From: Paracoccaceae bacterium
Lineage (GTDB): Bacteria > Pseudomonadota > Alphaproteobacteria > Rhodobacterales > Rhodobacteraceae
Length of the DNA: 64,000 nt
Reading direction: 5' to 3'
Assembly: GCA_958296035.1 (NCBI GenBank)
Contig: OY282431.1
Coordinates: 1,987,001-2,051,000, forward strand
Below the pieces are notes generated by a model, which saw only the letters and a list, made by a program, of their open reading frames with translations, ran no database searches and was not told the DNA's origin. Positions within the stretch are counted from its first letter, which is position 1, and the number at the start of each line of letters is the position of its first letter. Shown here piece by piece: positions 59,933 through 64,000 of this stretch. A program made the translations under genes and the position numbers.

Positions 59933-61303
59933 TCATCGCAGTTCCAAGAGTTGCCCTGTAACGGCTGAAGTGATCAGCGCGGAGCGATACTCTTTCAGAC
60001 ACGCAATGCTTTCACAAATCTTTTCGATCAGCTCGTCGGTCCGCGCAGTCTTATCGTCCAGAAACTGTACGATTCGTCCCTGAGTGTCGGGCGGAGGGAG
60101 AGGTACAACCCAATTCTTGACAAAGCTCTCGTCTATGCGCTTTTGCCCGGCGGCTCCGTACATCTCCGATTCTCCGAGCTGACGGAAGTCGTCAGCAATT
60201 GAAACATAAAACAAGAAACTCTGATCTATGTTCGGTCCTGGACGGAGAACGTGTAATTCTGTCGTTCCAAATCCCGTTCCGTTAGTAAGTCCCGAGGCAA
60301 GAGCTCCCTTACCATTTTCGAAGCTGGGCGTGATTTTAGCGACACAGATGTCGCCATCTGCGAAGTAAGTGTAGCTGTCGTAGACATACTGTAACTCCTG
60401 CAACTCGTCGAGGTTTAGACCTCCGTACTCGCCGACAGCGTTCATGGGAACAAATGAGACAAGTTCGTCTGGTTCCATTTCGAGCGAAGACTTCTTGGGG
60501 TTCAGACGCGCGATAAATTGAAGACGGCAGCACGTCCAACCTTCAGGTAAACTGGCATGGGCGACACGTGCTTTATGTACCGTTGTGCTCATGCCAGCAG
60601 CCCCTTCAGCAGGTCGGCGATCTCCCATTCTGGCACTGATGCCCGAGGGTTTCATCGGCGCATCGGAATTGAGGCCCCTGGTAACGGCCTGGGTAATGAG
60701 TGCCTGCCGCTTCTCTGCCAGCCGGTCCAAAAGTTCCCGCTTCTTCTCGATCAGCCTGTCAATCTTGGCAGTCTTTTCGTCCAGAAACCGCGCAATCTGC
60801 TGCTGGGTGTCGAGCGGGGGAAGAGTTGTTTGCAGGTGTTTGAGATTGTCTACGGAAAGGCCAGGTTGTGCAGCAGAAACAGAGTACTGGTTCAAGTTCA
60901 TCGTGTCGAGGATGTATGCCAACCACTGCCTTTCGACACTTTTTTCTGGAATACACCTTATAGCATGCTCAGATATCCAGACTTTGCCGTGAGCAACATG
61001 TACGTTGCCACATTGAGCTCCTTGCCTGCCGATAAGGACCATGGGCCCGATAGTGTTGAAGTATTCCGCAGAACCTCGAACACCGTTGCCGCCGAAGACG
61101 AGGTGGTTGCCATCGGCCTTAATATCTGATGCAGCGATATAATCACCGCTCTGCATTCGAATAATTCGATTCAGAGGCAAGACCTCCCAGTGAGCAGGAA
61201 TATCCCCGATCCAGTCGATTCCTGAGGGTTTCATCGGCGCATCGGAATTGAGGCCCCTGGTAACGGCTTGGGTGACATGTGCCTTATGTCCCATCGTGCT
61301 CAC
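59933..61303 (-). CDS. hsdS: Type I restriction specificity subunit, chimeric
   Basis: 456 aa from GTG 61303. Two target-recognition domains, each followed by a conserved helix: TRD1 (WIGDIPAHWEVLPLNRIIRM...) with DTQQQIARFLDEKTAKIDRL, and TRD2 (LPEGWTCCRLQFIARLN...) with DTQGRIVQFLDDKTARTDEL. TQAVTRGLNSDAPMKPSGI occurs twice, near residues 11 and 206. Between the halves, SARMGDRRPAEGAAGMSTTV is the hsdM 3' end read out of frame plus an old hsdS start codon (ATG 60592). The gene is thus a fusion of two hsdS modules. It defines the DNA site of the methylase and the nuclease. Confidence 0.92.
   Translation of the reverse strand: MSTMGHKAHVTQAVTRGLNSDAPMKPSGIDWIGDIPAHWEVLPLNRIIRMQSGDYIAASDIKADGNHLVFGGNGVRGSAEYFNTIGPMVLIGRQGAQCGNVHVAHGKVWISEHAIRCIPEKSVERQWLAYILDTMNLNQYSVSAAQPGLSVDNLKHLQTTLPPLDTQQQIARFLDEKTAKIDRLIEKKRELLDRLAEKRQALITQAVTRGLNSDAPMKPSGISARMGDRRPAEGAAGMSTTVHKARVAHASLPEGWTCCRLQFIARLNPKKSSLEMEPDELVSFVPMNAVGEYGGLNLDELQELQYVYDSYTYFADGDICVAKITPSFENGKGALASGLTNGTGFGTTELHVLRPGPNIDQSFLFYVSIADDFRQLGESEMYGAAGQKRIDESFVKNWVVPLPPPDTQGRIVQFLDDKTARTDELIEKICESIACLKEYRSALITSAVTGQLLELR
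60589..60632 (-). repeat. Buried copy of the hsdM 3' end and hsdS start
   Basis: Minus strand GAGATCGCCGACCTGCTGAA followed by GGGGCTGCTGGCATGAGCAC mirrors the true hsdM end at about 61300-61344 (AATCGCCGACTTGCTGAAGG, GGTTGGTGGCGTGAGCAC). In its own frame it would encode EIADLLKGLLA-stop followed by MSTT.., exactly an hsdM/hsdS junction. Confidence 0.88.
60645..60694 (-). repeat. hsdS internal 50-bp direct repeat, copy 1
   Basis: Encodes TQAVTRGLNSDAPMKPS. One mismatch to 61224-61273, 579 bp away. Recombination between the two would remove TRD1. Confidence 0.93.
61224..61273 (-). repeat. hsdS internal 50-bp direct repeat, copy 2
   Basis: Near the 5' end of hsdS; partner of 60645-60694. Confidence 0.93.
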
Positions 61304-63477
61304 GCCACCAACCCCTTCAGCAAGTCGGCGATTTCTCCTTCGAGCCTGGTGATGTCCGCCTCGATTTCGTCGAGAGGCCGCGGTGGCTTGTAGACATAGA
61401 AATGCCGGTTGAAAGGGATTTCGTAGCCGACCTTGGTCTTCGAGTAGTCAACCCACGCATCGGGCACATGGGGCAGCACCTCGCGTTCGATATAGTCATC
61501 GATGGTGTCCCGAAAGGCCTCGACCAGTTGGTTGTTGGGCTTGTCCGGCCCGAATTCCATCGGCAGAGGCAGCACTGTACCGGCCGGTAGCGGGATATTT
61601 TCGGTGTCACGAAGCTCGCTGTCCGGTTCCGGTCGTCCCTTGCTGTCCCGGCAAATCCCGGCATCCTGGTCGCGTACTCCAAGGGCGGCGAAAATCGCCT
61701 TCTTGATCGGGGCATGAATCTTCATACCAGCACGTTTCGTTACCACCATGACGTCAGCCTCAAAACCCGCCTTGTCCAGGTAACGTCCATTGCCTTCAAG
61801 CGTTGCGAGAATTTCGCGAATGGCGTCTTGGCGCTTCCGTCCCTCGGTGATCTCGCGCTGGGCCTCCATCGTGTTCTTCCGTTTCCTGGATTTCGCCAGA
61901 TTCTTGAAGGTTGTCTGCATGTCGAGCTTCGCGATCCGCTCCGGTGTCGCCTCGAAGTTCATGCGAAGGGGGCGTTCAACCGTCACCTTGAGGAACCCGA
62001 ACGCCCGGTTTTCGAAGATGCGGGAGATGACGCGGGTTTCGGTCTCACCATCGATCTGCACCTCGGCCGTCTCACCGTCCTGGTAGTTGCCGTAGACGCG
62101 GGTAAGGTGACGGATTTGCTCCTCGGCGATCTCGTTGCGCTTGTTGTTGAGGCTCTTCTTCATCTTCCTGAAGAAACGGGTGCCGTCGATGAGTTGCACC
62201 TTGCCCCGGTGTTCCCGTGGCTTGCGGTTCGTGACGAGCCAGACGTAGGTGAAAATGCCGGTGTTGTAGAAGAGCTGATCCGGCAGTGCCACGATGGCGT
62301 CGAGCCAGTCGTTCTCGATGATCCAGCGGCGAATGCTGGACGGCCCGGATCCAGCATCTCCCGAGAATAGCGGCGAGCCGTTGAAGACGATGGCGATTTT
62401 CGAGCCGGGCTGGTCCTCATCCCTCTCCTTGTATGGGTACATCTTGGAAATCATGTGTTGGAGGAAGAGGAGCGAGCCGTCGTTAATGGCCGGAAGCCCC
62501 GCACCGAACCGGCCTGAAAAACCCAGCGTCCTGTGCTCGCGCCGGACAATGTTCTTCTGGTTCTTCCACTCGACGCCGAACGGCGGGTTGGCCATCATGT
62601 AGTGGAAGCGTTTTCCCTCGAAGCCGTCCAGGGTCCTACCGTCGCCAAGGGTGTCGCCAAGGATGATGTTGGCGGCGTCCTCGTCCTTGATGAGCATGTC
62701 CGAGCAGCAGATGGCCCAGCACTCGTTGTTGTACTCCTGGCCAAAGAGTGCAAGCTGTGCTCGATCATTCTGTGAGAGGATCAGTTTCTCGGATTCCGAA
62801 AGCATCCCGCCGGTTCCGCACGCCGGATCGTAGATCCTGCGGTAGATGCCGGGCTTGTAGACATTCTGTTCACCAGTGTAGATGAGGTTCGCCATGAGGC
62901 GGATGACCTCGCGCGGCGTAAAGTGGTCTCCGGCTTCTTCGTTAGCCTGTTCGTTGAAGCGCATTACGAGATGCTCGAACAAATAGCCCATCTGAAGATT
63001 GTTGATCCTGTCGGGGTGAAGATCGACATCGGCCATCGCCTTGACGATTGTGAAGAGACGGTTGTTGGAATCCAGTTTCTCGATCTGATCTGCGAATTTG
63101 AAACGCTCGAAGATACGCAGTGCGGTTGGGGAAAAGCCGTTGATGTACGATACGAGGTTCGGGGCGATGTTTTCCGCATCGCCAAGCAACCGGGAGAAGG
63201 TGTAGGGGCTCTTATTGTAGAGCGGGTGTTTCCGGTTGGGGTTCGCGGCCTTGCCTAGAATGTGATCCATCGCTGCTTCCGGCATCTTCTGCGCCTGCAG
63301 CTCGTCCCGTCGCCTCAACACGGCATCCTTGGTCGGCTCCAGAACACAATCTAACCGCCGCAGGACGACCATGGGCAGCATGACCAAGCGATATTCCGGA
63401 GGCCGGTACGTCCCCCTGAGCCGGTTGGCGATTTCCCAGATCTTGGCTTTGAGTTCGTCATGCGCTTGTATGTTCAT
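61300..63477 (-). CDS. hsdM: Type I restriction methyltransferase subunit
   Basis: 725 aa from ATG 63477 (MNIQAHDELKAKIWEIANRL). HsdM_N helical domain, then SAM motif I YDPACGTGGMLSESEK, catalytic motif IV MMANPPFGVEWKNQ, EHRTLGFSGRFGAGLPAIND, and a long C-terminal extension of about 200 residues (KRKNTMEAQREITEGRKRQD...) ending EGEIADLLKGLVA. Overlaps hsdS by four bases (GTGA). N6-adenine methylation protects host sites. The frame is open 14 codons further upstream. Confidence 0.96.
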   Translation of the reverse strand: MNIQAHDELKAKIWEIANRLRGTYRPPEYRLVMLPMVVLRRLDCVLEPTKDAVLRRRDELQAQKMPEAAMDHILGKAANPNRKHPLYNKSPYTFSRLLGDAENIAPNLVSYINGFSPTALRIFERFKFADQIEKLDSNNRLFTIVKAMADVDLHPDRINNLQMGYLFEHLVMRFNEQANEEAGDHFTPREVIRLMANLIYTGEQNVYKPGIYRRIYDPACGTGGMLSESEKLILSQNDRAQLALFGQEYNNECWAICCSDMLIKDEDAANIILGDTLGDGRTLDGFEGKRFHYMMANPPFGVEWKNQKNIVRREHRTLGFSGRFGAGLPAINDGSLLFLQHMISKMYPYKERDEDQPGSKIAIVFNGSPLFSGDAGSGPSSIRRWIIENDWLDAIVALPDQLFYNTGIFTYVWLVTNRKPREHRGKVQLIDGTRFFRKMKKSLNNKRNEIAEEQIRHLTRVYGNYQDGETAEVQIDGETETRVISRIFENRAFGFLKVTVERPLRMNFEATPERIAKLDMQTTFKNLAKSRKRKNTMEAQREITEGRKRQDAIREILATLEGNGRYLDKAGFEADVMVVTKRAGMKIHAPIKKAIFAALGVRDQDAGICRDSKGRPEPDSELRDTENIPLPAGTVLPLPMEFGPDKPNNQLVEAFRDTIDDYIEREVLPHVPDAWVDYSKTKVGYEIPFNRHFYVYKPPRPLDEIEADITRLEGEIADLLKGLVA

Positions 63478-63598
63478 TGAAAGTCTCCGCTCCCAATCGC
63501 TGGCTGCCCACAGTCGCATGGCAGATTGGTTGTACTTATCTGCGGAACCGATGGCGATTGTCGTGTTGGCTGGCGCGCGAAGGCCTTGATCATGCCTG

Positions 63599-64000
63599 TC
63601 ATCCAGGGATCCAGGGATCGATTAATTCCACTCCCACACCCTTGGAATGCCGCACGTTGTGGGTGACTAGAACTGCGCCACGGGAACTGCATAAGGTCGC
63701 GATCTGGCAGCCATCCCCGCCGACCGGCCTAACCACCAGTCGGCCGCAAGCCGCGATCTGCGCATAGGCACGGGCCGCGGCACTGTCGAACGGAAGTAAC
63801 CGCTCTCTGAAGCCTTGGACTAGCCAATTAGTCATGATGGCCTTCAGCGCGTCCCGCCGCTTGCCGGCAGGCATGAAAGCTTCGCCGTAGCGTAATTCCG
63901 CTTCGCTTACTGCCGTCAGGTACATCTCCTGTGCGACGTGTTGGCCAACCCAGGCTGCCACGGCGGGCATCGGCTTCGGGCGCATGAGTTCGGAAGCCAC
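63599..64000 (-). CDS. PIN-domain toxin (VapC/FitB-like), partial
   Basis: 133 codons in frame to the window edge; the N-terminus with the first catalytic Asp (LDTN) lies beyond 64000. SELMRPKPMPAVAAWVGQH, LTAVSEAELRYGEAFMPAGK, LPFDSAAARAYAQIA and LVTHNVRHSKGVGVELIDPW are FitB/VapC blocks. At the usual D-A-Q-I-A site it reads GDGCQIATL, keeping the Asp. The antitoxin would lie upstream, outside the window. Same strand as hsd genes, 121 bp from hsdM. Confidence 0.85.
   Translation of the reverse strand: MASELMRPKPMPAVAAWVGQHVAQEMYLTAVSEAELRYGEAFMPAGKRRDALKAIMTNWLVQGFRERLLPFDSAAARAYAQIAACGRLVVRPVGGDGCQIATLCSSRGAVLVTHNVRHSKGVGVELIDPWIPG

Overview
The gene content points to an aerobic alphaproteobacterium. 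Supporting genes are system I cytochrome c maturation (ccmE/F/H), heme A synthase, ornithine-lipid acyltransferases olsB-olsA, class II DAHP synthase, a DUF3553 protein, rplM-rpsI-argC and a stand-alone glutamyl-Q tRNA(Asp) synthetase. Many intact and decayed insertion sequences, a group II intron and several restriction-type loci sit between these housekeeping genes, as in host-associated or otherwise relaxed genomes. No rRNA, tRNA or CRISPR array was recognised. Species cannot be named from the window.

Layout. 1-6.2 kb: gluQ, an IscU/NifU-like scaffold, a broken AAA ATPase, an IS66 relic and ligA (minus). 6.2-18.2 kb: a nested mobile structure. Two ISAzo13-type insertion sequences face outward at the tips of a 3.76-kb inverted repeat. 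Each arm also carries an SF3 (P4-type) helicase, a repeat-rich origin-like region and small orphan genes. The 4.5-kb spacer carries two terminase-small-subunit-like genes and an IS982 element split by a 2.0-kb group II intron. The whole 12-kb unit is bounded by the 5-bp repeat CTTAG and has separated ligA from its Shine-Dalgarno sequence. 18.6-24.3 kb: mnmA, a HsdR_N-like protein, an M20 peptidase and an HNH protein. 24.4-27.6 kb: a complete IS1595-family transposon (24-bp perfect terminal repeats, 8-bp target duplication) carrying a membrane protein and a DNA methyltransferase fused to an HNH nuclease. 27.7-30.6 kb: an ISNCY relic, an AAA ATPase and a broken rloB invaded by a group II intron fragment.

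30.6-39.7 kb: an enoyl-CoA hydratase, then a GlxA-type regulator divergent from a tightly packed seven-gene operon (ABC sugar importer, PfkB kinase, amidohydrolase, BtpA/SgcQ protein) that looks like a catabolic pathway for an unidentified substrate. 39.8-45.2 kb: ccmH, ccmF, ccmE, argC, rpsI and rplM, all on the minus strand. 45.5-56.5 kb: thioesterase, enoyl-CoA hydratase, M32 carboxypeptidase, ctaA, trmJ, gmk, gamma-carbonic anhydrase, olsBA and DAHP synthase. 56.8-63.5 kb: a type I restriction system hsdM-hsdS-hsdR whose hsdS is a visible chimera with a buried copy of the hsdM tail, followed by a PIN-domain toxin cut by the window end.

The strongest items for follow-up are the palindromic satellite-like composite with its effect on ligA, the splice-restorable IS982/intron nest, the hsdS chimera, the IS1595 cargo and the PfkB/BtpA operon. 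Boundaries of mobile elements come from terminal repeats and target duplications read directly; functions rest on motif recognition without database searches.
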